From contig CAYYNP010000101.1 in the NCBI GenBank assembly GCA_964472545.1, positions 1 to 29,477 of the forward strand: a stretch of DNA of 29,477 nucleotides, in the 5' to 3' direction. The notes under the pieces were generated by a model. The model was not told the DNA's origin. It searched no databases and was given only the letters and a program-made list of their open reading frames with translations. This document shows positions 1-8,645 of this stretch, piece after piece. Origin of the DNA: CAYYNP01 sp964472545. Lineage in GTDB: Bacteria > Planctomycetota > Planctomycetia > Pirellulales > Thermoguttaceae. The first letter of the stretch is position 1, and each line of letters begins with the position of its first letter. Both the position numbers and the translations under genes were made by a program.

Positions 1-11
1 CGATTGTCGAC

Positions 12-37
12 GGAGCCAGTCCCCTTTTTCGGGCTCC
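12..37 (-). terminator. Hairpin just after the stop of the 669-residue membrane protein
   Basis: A 6-bp perfect stem (GGAGCC at 12-17 with GGCTCC at 32-37) encloses a loop holding CCCC and TTTTT. It lies 22 nt past the stop codon of the minus-strand gene, where a terminator is expected. There is no T-run after the stem in the minus direction, so it may be Rho-dependent, an mRNA-end stabiliser or a dispersed repeat. Confidence 0.35.
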
Positions 38-59
38 CGCACACTTTGCAGTTCTGCTG

Positions 60-2069
60 CTACCAATCCGGCGTGACGGTGAATGCGTGGAAGTCGTCCA
101 GGAGGTGCCCGAGGGTACCGAGGTTCCACAGCAGCAGGCCGGTCATGAGAACGAGGAGCACAAGGAGCGGGGGAGCAAGGGAGCGGGGGAGCGGGGGAGT
201 ATGAGGCGGTGCCGCGTGACTTGTGCGCCGCTTGCTCTCCTGCTCTGTTGCTCCCCTGCTCCCGCCACACTTGGCCGGTTGTGGGAGCACCCATCGCACC
301 GGGCCCAGTAACAACGGCAGCATCAGCGGCATGAGGTGCTTCGTCTGCCGCCAGTCGATCAGGCTGAAGGCCACGGCGACCGCCACCGCCCAGACGGCCC
401 ACAGTCCGGCCGTGCTGTAGAGGCCCGGCAATCGAGATTCGCCGGTGGCGGCGTGAATCGAATCGTGCGCAGCATCGCGACGCACACAAAGCGCCCCCAA
501 CGCCGTCAGCCCCAGCGGCAGCAGCACGTAGCCGGTGTGTTGCCAAAACTCCAGCCACAGCCCCGGCACGGAAGGGTAATTGCCAAAACCGAAGGGATGA
601 TGGTGCGTGATTCGATCGACCAGGTGGATCCGCACGGCGTCGCTGAGGAAATCTCCCGGACTGATCGCCAGGCCGTAAAGACAGAACGCGGCCGTGGCGG
701 CGCCGAAGCCGAGCACGACGGGATGGCCGGCCGCTCGGGCAAACCGCTTGGTGACACGCTCATCCGAGAGGCGAACGAATTGCCAAAGCCCCACCGCCGC
801 CGGCAGCAACACGAGCTTGTTGTTCACGACCGCCGCAAACGCCCCGGCCAGTAGGCAGTGCCCCCGCGCGGCAATTCGGCAATCACCAACGCGGCGTTCG
901 CCGGCCCAACGTTCGATGGCCTGGAGCATTTGCACCAGTGCGAACATCGAAATCGCGAAGTAGCCGCCGTAGCTGGAGCGGACGAAGACCTCCGGGCTGG
1001 TGGCGTAGACCACCGGCACCAAGAGCGCCAGCCACCAGCGGCCGCCGCAGCGGCGGATCCACGTGCCCAGGATCGCGACGGTCAGCGCGGAGAGGAAGAC
1101 GTTGGGCGTGCGCGTTTCGAGCCGGCGAGGGTCGCACTCGTAGTCGTCCCAGAGGATCAGCACTTCGAGTTCCCGCACCGGCAGTTCGGCGACGTCGTGG
1201 CGGCCCTCGTACGCCGGTAGCGCCGGGTGGATGCGGTAGTTGCCGCCGCGGACGCCGACGATCTCGTGCCGCTTCGCCCCCGGCTCAGGATCGCCGGCCG
1301 GTCGGGCGACGCGAGTATCCGGAAATCGGTCGAACTCGGCCACGACCGGCTCGATCGCTTCGCCGGCCTCGGCCCGGCGTACCCGATCGGTAGCGGCCTC
1401 GAAACGGGCCAGGTAGTCCAACTCGCCGTGGTAGAGGAACGAACCGCCCACGTAGTAGTTCAACAGTAGCGGATGGGCGAAGTAGTGCAGCAGCTTGCGA
1501 TCGTTGACCACCTCCGGTTCGAAGCGGGTCAGCAGCGCGTAGCCGGGGCCCTGGATGTCGCAATCCTGGTCCTGCATCGGCGGCACGACCTGTGTGGCCG
1601 CGTAGAAGAACGCCGCATAGGCCGCGGCGAACAGCGGCACGGCGATCTGCCAATTGGTGTCGCGGGGGCTCAGCCCCCATGTGGCCGGTCCGCCGAGCAC
1701 AACGTTCAGTAGCAGCGCCAGGTTGGTGAGTCCCCACGTGACGTTCCAGGCGATCGCCCCCTCGAGCGACACACCGGCGATGTGAACCGCGGCCAAAGCC
1801 GTCACGAAAACCGCCAGCGAGGCCGCCATCGCCGGGAGCAACTCGAAACGCCGCAGCCAACCCCTCCCGATCATCGCGCCAACCAGCGGAACGCCCGGCA
1901 GCAGAAACAGCACGGCCGCAATCGCCAGCGATCGCAGCGGTGCAACGTCCAACAGCGGCCCGTCCCGGAAGAGCCCGCCGGGATGGCATAGCGCGAACGG
2001 GGCGTTCAGCACGGCCGCACCGGCCAGGTAGCGAATCAGGCGTCTCGAGCGTTTGCGGATTTCGTCCAC
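60..2069 (-). CDS. Polytopic membrane protein, GT-C glycosyltransferase-like (paralogue of the second half of the upstream gene)
   Basis: A 669-residue protein with many hydrophobic segments and a large loop around residues 160-300. It aligns along its length with residues ~935-1604 of the upstream gene product: shared stretches include FCHPG/LCHPG near the N-terminus, LLTHFEP/LLTRFEP with YFAHP in the loop, RTPNVFL, TSPEMFVRS/TSPEVFVRS, and SLIDWRQTKHLMPL near the C-terminus. Acidic residues in the first loop (MQDQDCD) are where GT-C transferases of the ArnT/PMT type keep a catalytic Asp, so a lipid-linked sugar transferase is plausible, but substrate and activity are inference. The start is a GTG, 3 nt after the TAA of the upstream gene, which suggests translational coupling. 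Residues ~601-636 are Pro/Arg/Ser-rich, absent from the paralogue, and coincide with a DNA inverted repeat. The last residues (FTVTPDW) match the paralogue's FTITPAW, so the insert has not broken the frame. Confidence 0.88.
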   Translation of the reverse strand: MDEIRKRSRRLIRYLAGAAVLNAPFALCHPGGLFRDGPLLDVAPLRSLAIAAVLFLLPGVPLVGAMIGRGWLRRFELLPAMAASLAVFVTALAAVHIAGVSLEGAIAWNVTWGLTNLALLLNVVLGGPATWGLSPRDTNWQIAVPLFAAAYAAFFYAATQVVPPMQDQDCDIQGPGYALLTRFEPEVVNDRKLLHYFAHPLLLNYYVGGSFLYHGELDYLARFEAATDRVRRAEAGEAIEPVVAEFDRFPDTRVARPAGDPEPGAKRHEIVGVRGGNYRIHPALPAYEGRHDVAELPVRELEVLILWDDYECDPRRLETRTPNVFLSALTVAILGTWIRRCGGRWWLALLVPVVYATSPEVFVRSSYGGYFAISMFALVQMLQAIERWAGERRVGDCRIAARGHCLLAGAFAAVVNNKLVLLPAAVGLWQFVRLSDERVTKRFARAAGHPVVLGFGAATAAFCLYGLAISPGDFLSDAVRIHLVDRITHHHPFGFGNYPSVPGLWLEFWQHTGYVLLPLGLTALGALCVRRDAAHDSIHAATGESRLPGLYSTAGLWAVWAVAVAVAFSLIDWRQTKHLMPLMLPLLLGPVRWVLPQPAKCGGSRGATEQESKRRTSHAAPPHTPPLPRSLAPPLLVLLVLMTGLLLWNLGTLGHLLDDFHAFTVTPDW
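160..266. repeat. Inverted GGGAGC-rich repeat inserted in frame in the membrane protein gene
   Basis: The left arm (about 163-199) is built of GGGAGC/GGGGGAGC units. The right arm (about 229-264) carries the complementary GCTCCC/GCTCTC units, with ~30 bp between them. The segment codes for residues ~601-636, which have no counterpart in the paralogue encoded just upstream. The arms are imperfect. Confidence 0.6.
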
Positions 2070-2072
2070 GCG

Positions 2073-5000
2073 TTACCACGCCGGGGTGATGGTGAAGGCG
2101 GCGAAATCGCCGGCCAGCCGCCACAAGGCGACCACGTTCCACAATAGCACAGTGGCCAACGCCGCGACGACCAACCGCAACGTCCGCCGATCGGCCGCTG
2201 CCAGCGCCGCCGGGGCCAGGCAAAGCGGCAGCAATAGCGGCATCAGGTGTTTCGTCTGCCGCCAGTCGATCAGGCTGAAGGCCACGGCCGTCAACACGAA
2301 CCAAACGGCCCACAGCCCGAACGTATCTCGCCAACCGGCCGCCGCGGTGCCGTTTTCGCCGTCGCCCGGCCGCGTCGCCTTCCTCGTACAAAGCACCCCC
2401 AGCGCCGCGATGCCCAGCGGCAGCAGCAAGAAACCCGTGTGTTGCCAGAGTTCCAGCCACAGGGCGGGGATCGAAGGGTAGCCGCCGTAGCCCAGCGCGG
2501 CGTCGTGGGTCACGCGGCCGACCAGGTGATGTTGGAGGTGTTCGATGTAGAAGACCTTGGCGTCGACCCAAACGCCGTAGAGCCAGAACGTGAGTGTGCC
2601 GACGGCGAAGCCGATCGGGATCGCGAAGGGATAGAGCCACGTGCGAAGCCACTTCATGGTAGCCGAACTCGCCGGAGCTTGGCCGCCCGAGTCACCCGAA
2701 TCCGTCCTCTCCACGCTCTTCTCTTGGCCGATCCTCCGCACCAACTCCCAAACCACAATGGCCGCCGCGATCGGCACCAGTTTCTGGTTGGCCCAACCGG
2801 CCATCGCGCCGGCGAGCAGGCCGGCGGCGAAGAGTGCTGGGAATGGCTTGAGGTCGGATGGGTGGCTGGGGCAGAGCGCAGCGGTGCCCCAGGAGCCTGC
2901 ATTCTCTGGAGCACCGCTACGCTTGGCCCCAGCCATCCCTTGAATACCCACGCCGGCCACGCCGCCACGCCGACAGTACTCGACAATCAAGAGTATCTGC
3001 ACCAGCAGGAAGTTGTTGATCGCCGTGTACCCGCCGTAGACGGAACGGACGAACATCTCCGGGCTGGTGACGAAAACGGCCGCAACCAGCAGTCCCAGCC
3101 ACCCGCGGCCGGTCATCCACCCGATCCACCATGCCAACAGGCCCACCGCCAGCGACGCCAGAAAGACGTTTGGCGTGCGTGTGACCAGCCGATGTGGGTG
3201 GTGCCGGTAATGGTCGTAGAGCATCTGCACCTCGAAGTCGCGCACGCGAAGGCGATCACCGCGCTGAGGCAACGCAGGACTGACGAGATAATGCTCGCCC
3301 GCTTGGCCGACGACGGCGTGTTGCGACGCGCCCGGCTCGCCAGGGATCGGCTCGCGAACCAGCCAGCCGTTTCCCCGAAGCGTGAATTCGATCACCGGCG
3401 GCTCAACGTGCTCACCGGCTTCGGCCGCCGCCACCCGATCCCACGCCTCGTCGAACACCTCCAGGTGGTGCAACTCGCCGAAGTAGAGAAACGAGCCCGC
3501 CATCGTGAAGTGCAGCAGCGGCGGATGGGCGAAGTAGTAGGTCGTGTCGCGATCGGTCAGCAGCCGCGGCTCAAAGTGCGTCAACAGGCTTGGTGCCGTG
3601 CCCTGGCCTTCGTAGTCGAGATCCTCCATGTGCGGCACGACACTCGTGGCCCCGAAGAGCAGCAGCGGATACGTCGCCGCGAACGCCGCCACGCCGATCC
3701 ACGCCCGTCGATCTTGCAGCGAGGCCGCCCAACCGCTCAGCCGCCGGCCGGCGATCGTAAACGCCACGGCCAGATTCGTCACGATCCACGTGCCGTTGAA
3801 GCAGAAGACCCCCGACGCCGGGCGCCCGAACACCCGCGCCACGACGAGCATCGCGAACAACACGGCCGTCGACGCCGCCACCGCGTAGAGCACGTGCCAC
3901 GGCCGAAACCGCCCACGGCCGACGACGGCCCCTACCAACGGCAAGCCGGGCACCAAGAACAACACGCCGCCAACCGCGAACGACTGCACCAACGCCCAAC
4001 GAATCAACGGGCAACCGGGATGGCAGAAGACGAACGGGAGGTTTAGCGCGACGGCCCAAATCGCGTAGCCCATCCACCCGGCAATGCGTGGCCTCGCAGA
4101 CGGCTTCCGGCGTTGGCGGGCGATCACCAGCACCGTCACACAGCCGGCTAACGTCAGCCCGCTTACCACCGCCCCGAAGAGGAAGCTGTTGGGCAGATAG
4201 TAGAATTCGATCTGGCGATCGCCCACGTCGACCGGCACGGAGACCAGCCCGCCGGCGCTCGGCCCGACGGCCAACCGCTGCGACTCGCCTGCGGTGTTGC
4301 GGCGGATGGCCTTCCAGCCGGAGAAGTAGTTCTGGTTTAGCAGCAGCCGGTCGGGCGACGCGACGTCGACGTCGACCACCACGCGGCTCATCGTCCGGCG
4401 GGCGATGCGTGCCGTGCCGCCGGAGTCCTCCAGCCACGCCTCGCCGCGGTAGTCGGGAGCGCCGGCCAGGCGGATCCTGCCCCGCGGCACTGCGATGTTC
4501 TCGTACTCCCGCAACACGCCCGAATCGTCCAGTAGATACGGATAATGGGCGCTGTACATGGCCGCGTAGCGGACGTCGTCTTCGGCGTATCGTTGGGCGA
4601 ATCCGGCGTCTTCGTGCATGGGCACGTCGCGCGGCAGGCAAACGAAGACCTCGGAGAACAGGCCTGCGGCCAGCACGGCCGATTCGGCGAAGACGGCCGT
4701 TACCAGCACCGCCTGAAGCAGTCGCCGCAACCACCGCCCGCCGGGCCGAGACCACCGCCCGCCGGCCTGCTCGGCCCAACGTCCCACGCCGTCGACGGCA
4801 AACGCCGCGCAAACGGCCATCGCAAAGACGACCACGGCCAGGAATCGTGACGGTGCCTGCAACGAACCGAGCACCGGCAACATCTTCCACGCGCCCCAGA
4901 GATTCAGCGGCAATGTGGCACCCAGCGACACGAAGCCTGCTGCCGCCGCCGCCGCAATCAACGGCCAGTGACGCCGCCAGGCGGCGACCGCCCCGGCGAC

Positions 5001-6887
5001 GGCCAACGCCAGCCCGATCCAGGTCACGTAGCAGCCGTACTCGTGCCAGTCGTAGGTCATTCCGGCGCGGTCCAGCCGCCATCGCAACGGTTCCTCCAGA
5101 GGCTCGAGCCGCTCGATCGCCTCGGGCGTGAGCCGATATTGCTGCGTCTGCCGGCGGCCCGAGGCGGCCGGCTCCGGGCCGATGGCCGGCAGCGGTTCGC
5201 CGTCGGCCGCGGCGAACGTAAGACTGCTGGTGCCCTCGGGGCCTTGAGAAACTTCGATCCGCACGTCGCCGTCGCGCGGCGGCTGCACCAGCAGCGTCGC
5301 ACGCCGCCGCAATTCTCGGCCTTCGCGATTGCCGGTCACCTGCAACGGCCCGGGAGACGGCCGCGCGGTGATGTTGGCTTCGGGGGTCTCGGCATTCGAC
5401 GCTTGGGCCTCGTCGGCCGGGTCGTCCACGATGAACAGGTGCGGGCAATCGATCGTTCCCGCGTAGCACCAATCGGCGGTCGTGCTGAGCGTGGCCGTCA
5501 GCCGGTACCAGGGTGCCGTGGGATCGGCCTCCAGCAGCAACTTGTCCTGCGGCTCCGACGCGCGGAGCAGCGCGTGACGCGGCAAGTCGAACGCGCGGTA
5601 GTTGCTCGCGTCGCCGGCCACCTCCACGGCGTGGATCTCGCGCAACAGGAGTTGTTCGCCGCGGGTGATCTCGAGCTTCGCAGCGCCCTTTTCCGACCGA
5701 GCGATGACAAACCGCAAGCCGCCCACCTCCGGCAAACGGACGTAGAGCGTTGCCCGGCGCGTTACCAGTTGGCCCGGCGAACCGTTCTCGATCGCCAGTT
5801 GCTGTCCGCCGGGCGGCATGAGATCCAACTCGGCGGTGCTGCGGTCTTCGGCCTCCGGCGGGTCGAAGGTGAGCACGTAGCGGAAGCCTTCAAACTCCAG
5901 CCGAGTCCACTTGGCGTTTGTCGATAGCACCAGTCGCAGGCGTTGCCATTGTGTGGCGGCGCGGGCGTTCGCCAGCGTCGGCAGCCGCCACGGCAACAGC
6001 CGGGAGAGCTCCGAGTCGGGCGGATTGCGGACGTCGCGCGTGGCCCGGCAGTGGGCCGCCTGACGCGGATCGAGCAACATCCGCGGCAATTGCCCCAGGC
6101 CGATCTGCTCGTGCTGTACGACGTTACGCGGATTCGCCGCCAGAAACTCCAGCCGCGGAAAGACCACCACCGCGCATAGCAACAACGTCAACGCCATCGC
6201 GCCGCTACAACCGGCCGCCGGGCGCCACGATCGGCCGCGGACGCTCTCCAATACCGCCCACAACAAGACGGCCGGCACGAAGACCGCCACGATGTAGATC
6301 GAGCCGTGCAACAACGCCGAGGCCAACACGGCGGCCGCGAGCAGATAGAACCGCCAGTTGTCGTGGCCCCGTTCCAGGCACCAGACGATCCACGGCATCA
6401 ATCCCAGCAGACACCATTCCAGATGCCCTTCGGCCGTGTGCATGGTGAAGTGGGCGGTCATCATCAGCATCACGCCGCCCAACAGCCGGCCGGCCGGCCC
6501 CACGCCCCAGCGTCGCAACAGGGCCGCCATACCCGTACTCCCCAGTGCGACGAACAGCGGTACCTGCAACCGCAGCGCCAAAGGGGCCCCCAGCAACAGC
6601 GTCAACAGATACCACGGCGAGAAGGCCGGGCAATGGGGATGGCCCAGCAGCACGTTGCCGCCGTTAACGTAAGGATTCCACAGCGGCAATTCGCCGTCGC
6701 GGAGCATCGCCACGCGGGGCGTTTCGTAGCGGAAACTGAACTGGTCCCAGTCCTTTCGGCCCCAGCAGTCGAGCCCGCCAAACAGACACGCGCCATACGC
6801 CACCGAGGCCGCCACCAGCAAACCGTAGACGCCAAGCCGCGTCGTGGTGCTTTCGGCGTTGGGAACCTCGACCGTGGGTTGCTTCAT
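2073..6887 (-). CDS. YfhO-like membrane protein fused to a GT-C glycosyltransferase-like half
   Basis: A 1604-residue polytopic membrane protein. Residues 1-~930 resemble YfhO-family proteins: an early GELPLWNPY motif, a block of membrane helices, a long soluble region (~250-590), more helices with QAPSRF, then a soluble tail with NYFSGWK and FYYLPNSF before a last helix. YfhO proteins are linked to glycosylation of teichoic or other envelope polymers in Gram-positives; a similar envelope-glycan role here is inference. Residues ~935-1604 are a second multi-helix unit paralogous to the whole downstream protein, including an acidic loop motif (MEDLDYE) and SLIDWRQTKHLMPL. The two genes are 3 nt apart and almost certainly co-transcribed. 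Residues ~1316-1343 come from a palindromic DNA repeat (2857-2940) read in frame. The ATG at 6887 was kept because the first helix begins about 17 residues later. No clear promoter was found; a TTGACA lies in the MITE-like element just upstream. Confidence 0.88.
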   Translation of the reverse strand: MKQPTVEVPNAESTTTRLGVYGLLVAASVAYGACLFGGLDCWGRKDWDQFSFRYETPRVAMLRDGELPLWNPYVNGGNVLLGHPHCPAFSPWYLLTLLLGAPLALRLQVPLFVALGSTGMAALLRRWGVGPAGRLLGGVMLMMTAHFTMHTAEGHLEWCLLGLMPWIVWCLERGHDNWRFYLLAAAVLASALLHGSIYIVAVFVPAVLLWAVLESVRGRSWRPAAGCSGAMALTLLLCAVVVFPRLEFLAANPRNVVQHEQIGLGQLPRMLLDPRQAAHCRATRDVRNPPDSELSRLLPWRLPTLANARAATQWQRLRLVLSTNAKWTRLEFEGFRYVLTFDPPEAEDRSTAELDLMPPGGQQLAIENGSPGQLVTRRATLYVRLPEVGGLRFVIARSEKGAAKLEITRGEQLLLREIHAVEVAGDASNYRAFDLPRHALLRASEPQDKLLLEADPTAPWYRLTATLSTTADWCYAGTIDCPHLFIVDDPADEAQASNAETPEANITARPSPGPLQVTGNREGRELRRRATLLVQPPRDGDVRIEVSQGPEGTSSLTFAAADGEPLPAIGPEPAASGRRQTQQYRLTPEAIERLEPLEEPLRWRLDRAGMTYDWHEYGCYVTWIGLALAVAGAVAAWRRHWPLIAAAAAAGFVSLGATLPLNLWGAWKMLPVLGSLQAPSRFLAVVVFAMAVCAAFAVDGVGRWAEQAGGRWSRPGGRWLRRLLQAVLVTAVFAESAVLAAGLFSEVFVCLPRDVPMHEDAGFAQRYAEDDVRYAAMYSAHYPYLLDDSGVLREYENIAVPRGRIRLAGAPDYRGEAWLEDSGGTARIARRTMSRVVVDVDVASPDRLLLNQNYFSGWKAIRRNTAGESQRLAVGPSAGGLVSVPVDVGDRQIEFYYLPNSFLFGAVVSGLTLAGCVTVLVIARQRRKPSARPRIAGWMGYAIWAVALNLPFVFCHPGCPLIRWALVQSFAVGGVLFLVPGLPLVGAVVGRGRFRPWHVLYAVAASTAVLFAMLVVARVFGRPASGVFCFNGTWIVTNLAVAFTIAGRRLSGWAASLQDRRAWIGVAAFAATYPLLLFGATSVVPHMEDLDYEGQGTAPSLLTHFEPRLLTDRDTTYYFAHPPLLHFTMAGSFLYFGELHHLEVFDEAWDRVAAAEAGEHVEPPVIEFTLRGNGWLVREPIPGEPGASQHAVVGQAGEHYLVSPALPQRGDRLRVRDFEVQMLYDHYRHHPHRLVTRTPNVFLASLAVGLLAWWIGWMTGRGWLGLLVAAVFVTSPEMFVRSVYGGYTAINNFLLVQILLIVEYCRRGGVAGVGIQGMAGAKRSGAPENAGSWGTAALCPSHPSDLKPFPALFAAGLLAGAMAGWANQKLVPIAAAIVVWELVRRIGQEKSVERTDSGDSGGQAPASSATMKWLRTWLYPFAIPIGFAVGTLTFWLYGVWVDAKVFYIEHLQHHLVGRVTHDAALGYGGYPSIPALWLELWQHTGFLLLPLGIAALGVLCTRKATRPGDGENGTAAAGWRDTFGLWAVWFVLTAVAFSLIDWRQTKHLMPLLLPLCLAPAALAAADRRTLRLVVAALATVLLWNVVALWRLAGDFAAFTITPAW
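2857..2940. repeat. Palindromic repeat (GGTGGCTGGGGC family), in-frame copy
   Basis: The left arm (2857-2893, reading GGGTGGCTGGGGCAGAGCGC then AGCGGTGCCCCAGG) pairs with the right arm (2904-2940, whose complement reads GGATGGCTGGGGCCAAGCGT then AGCGGTGCTCCAG), with ~10 bp between. A second copy with the same arms lies at 21641-21741 between galK and the protease gene. This copy sits inside the large membrane gene and encodes extra residues such as AGAKRSGAPE that the paralogous protein lacks. Confidence 0.85.
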
Positions 6888-6941
6888 CCGCTTGAAACCT
6901 GCCGGGTGCTCGACCGGGACGGGAAAAATCCGCTCGGGGAC

Positions 6942-7072
6942 CTAGTGCTTTGTCAACATCTAGTTTTGGGGTGGCGGTTCTTGTGGCGTAAGCCTTCAGC
7001 TTGCGTTTGACGCCGAGTTCCAAACGGCAAGCAAGATGCTCGCCCCACTTTCGAATGTCGACAGAGCACTAG
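6942..7072. mobile_element. MITE-like element with CTAG-ended terminal inverted repeats
   Basis: This is a 131-bp element. It begins CTAGTGCTTTGTCAACAT (6942 on) and ends with the complement of CTAGTGCTCTGTCGACAT (ending 7072). The outer 8 bp are identical and about 22 of 32 positions match across each arm, with several differences that would still pair as G-U in RNA. Both arms then run into GGGG. The middle holds an internal GC-rich stretch (GGCGTAAGCC...GCTTGCG). It has no coding capacity and lies between two minus-strand genes. Mobility in trans is inferred; only one copy is visible in the window. Confidence 0.6.
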
Positions 7073-7097
7073 TGTATCACGGCAACGCGGCCGCCGA

Positions 7098-8282
7098 CTA
7101 CCGATCCAACGCCTGCCGCAGGTCGTCGATCAAATCGTTGGGGTCTTCTATGCCGACCGAGAGGCGAATCAGCCCGGGCGGGATGCCGGCCTGGCGGAGT
7201 TGTTCGTCGCTCAACGGAGCGTGGGACATTGAGGCGGCGTGTTCGATCAGGGTCTCTACACTGCCGAGGCTAACGGCCAAAACCGCCAGACGCGTCGATT
7301 CCACCACGCTCTGGCCGGCCTCACGCCCACCGGCCACCTCGAAGGCCACCATGCCGCCAAATCCCCGCATCTGCCGCGCGGCCAACTCGTGTTGTGGATG
7401 GCTTTCCAGGCCCGGATAGAACACTCGCGAGACGGCCGGATGAGACTCCAGAGCCGGAGCAACCGCCATGGCGTTCTCGTTATGACGCTCCATTCGCAAT
7501 GCGAAGGTCTTTATCCCCCGCAGCGCGAGCCAGGCGGCGAACGGATCGAGACAGCCGCCGAGCATGGTCCGTTTGTGCCACAGCCGCTCGGCCAACTCGG
7601 TGCGCGTGACGAGGCACCCGGCCACCACGTCGCCGTGTCCTGAGAGGTACTTCGTCGCGCTGTGCAGCACGACGTCTGCCCCCATGCTAAGGGGGTTCTG
7701 GTTGTAGGGGGTGGCAAACGTGTTGTCGACCACACATATGGCCCCGTGCTGCTTCGCACACGCGCAGACCGCCGCCAAGTCCGTCAACGCCATGGTCGGA
7801 TTGGCCGGCGTTTCGAGATAGACCATCGCCGTATTGTGGCGAATCGCCTGGGAAAACGCCTCTGGCTCGGTCGGGTCGACGAAATCGACATCCACCCCCA
7901 ATTGGGTTAGGTCGTTCGATAGGACCTCGGTTGTGGCCGCGTAGAGCGACGCCCCGGCCACTACGTGATCGCCCGGCGCCAGCAATCCCAGCAGCGTCGT
8001 GGTGACCGCGGCCATGCCCGATGCGAAGCCCAGGCAGCACTCGCCGCCCTCCAGATCGGCCACCACGGATTCTAGGGATGCGACGGTGGGGTTTCCCCAT
8101 CGTGTGTAGTAGGCCTTTGGGTGGATCTCTCCCGCAAAACGTGCGATCGTTGCCGCTTGGTCCGCTCGAAATGTCGACGTCTGGAACAACGGCGCGGCCA
8201 GTGGAGCGGCCTCGAGCTTGGGCTGGGCATGATGCACCGCCCGAGTGGAAATGCTCCATCCATTGGGGGTGTTTCTGGTCAT
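7098..8282 (-). CDS. Cys/Met-metabolism PLP enzyme (cystathionine gamma-synthase / gamma-lyase family)
   Basis: A 394-residue trans-sulfuration enzyme of usual family length. Fold-type I PLP features are complete: YYTRWGNPT (Y59 and R61, which bind the cofactor phosphate of the neighbouring subunit), GFASGMAA (~85-92), VVDNTFATP with D186 holding the PLP ring nitrogen, and HSATKYLSGH with K211 as the Schiff-base lysine. The family includes cystathionine gamma-synthase, gamma-lyase, methionine gamma-lyase and O-acyl-homoserine sulfhydrylases; the sequence alone does not separate these. The open frame extends to 8582, but that extension has no family character. The ATG at 8282 gives the expected N-terminus (ISTRAVHHAQ), though its Shine-Dalgarno is weak (AGG 9 nt upstream). 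It is divergent from the first giant repeat-protein gene. Confidence 0.93.
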   Translation of the reverse strand: MTRNTPNGWSISTRAVHHAQPKLEAAPLAAPLFQTSTFRADQAATIARFAGEIHPKAYYTRWGNPTVASLESVVADLEGGECCLGFASGMAAVTTTLLGLLAPGDHVVAGASLYAATTEVLSNDLTQLGVDVDFVDPTEPEAFSQAIRHNTAMVYLETPANPTMALTDLAAVCACAKQHGAICVVDNTFATPYNQNPLSMGADVVLHSATKYLSGHGDVVAGCLVTRTELAERLWHKRTMLGGCLDPFAAWLALRGIKTFALRMERHNENAMAVAPALESHPAVSRVFYPGLESHPQHELAARQMRGFGGMVAFEVAGGREAGQSVVESTRLAVLAVSLGSVETLIEHAASMSHAPLSDEQLRQAGIPPGLIRLSVGIEDPNDLIDDLRQALDR

Positions 8283-8645
8283 GTGTGATACCTGTTCATG
8301 GTGCAGGACGTATCCACCTCTATGCTGGGGCCTTTGGGGGGCCTGCATTGTGCCGCGCCGGCTCGTTGCATGCCAGCCCCCTAGTGCGACTGCAGTCGCC
8401 ACGCAAATCGCCCTCGTTGCATGCTCCTCACGAGCCGACTCGACGCAAGCTGTGTATGCTGCATAAATTATGGTGCGGAGGATTCTGTCGGGCAAGTTGG
8501 TGGGGGATTGTTCCCCCCGCTGAGAGTTTGCCAATCGCAAAGTCTTTGACAGCCGAAAAGAAGCTGTCAATAATGAATGCATTGGCGGCGAAATCGGTTG
8601 AGCGGAATCGGGTGACCTTTCGGCTTCAAAGAGAAATCGACGACC
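8283..8645. other. Divergent intergenic region
   Basis: 363 bp between the PLP enzyme (minus) and the first LEPR-XLL protein (plus). It holds the strong plus-strand promoter at 8546-8574 and an inverted repeat over it. An AT-rich patch around 8455-8475 may belong to a minus-strand promoter, but no well-spaced pair of boxes was found there. No further coding potential was seen. Confidence 0.7.
8546..8574 (+). promoter_or_regulatory. Sigma70-type promoter for the first LEPR-XLL gene, overlapped by an inverted repeat
   Basis: A perfect -35 TTGACA (8546-8551), a 17-bp spacer and -10 AATAAT (8569-8574) sit 72 bp before the ATG. A perfect inverted repeat (TGACAGC 8547-8553 with GCTGTCA 8563-8569, 9-bp centre) spans from the -35 to the first base of the -10, which is where a repressor dimer could bind. 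Confidence 0.65.

Noticed and set aside
2247..4046. A 599-codon plus-strand frame opposite the large membrane protein gene
   Set aside because: It is rich in Arg, His and Gln with no domain, and lies wholly opposite a gene with clear paralogy and membrane helices.
8283..8582. N-terminal extension of the PLP enzyme by 100 codons
   Set aside because: It has no family similarity, would exceed the usual length, and would overlap the divergent promoter region.
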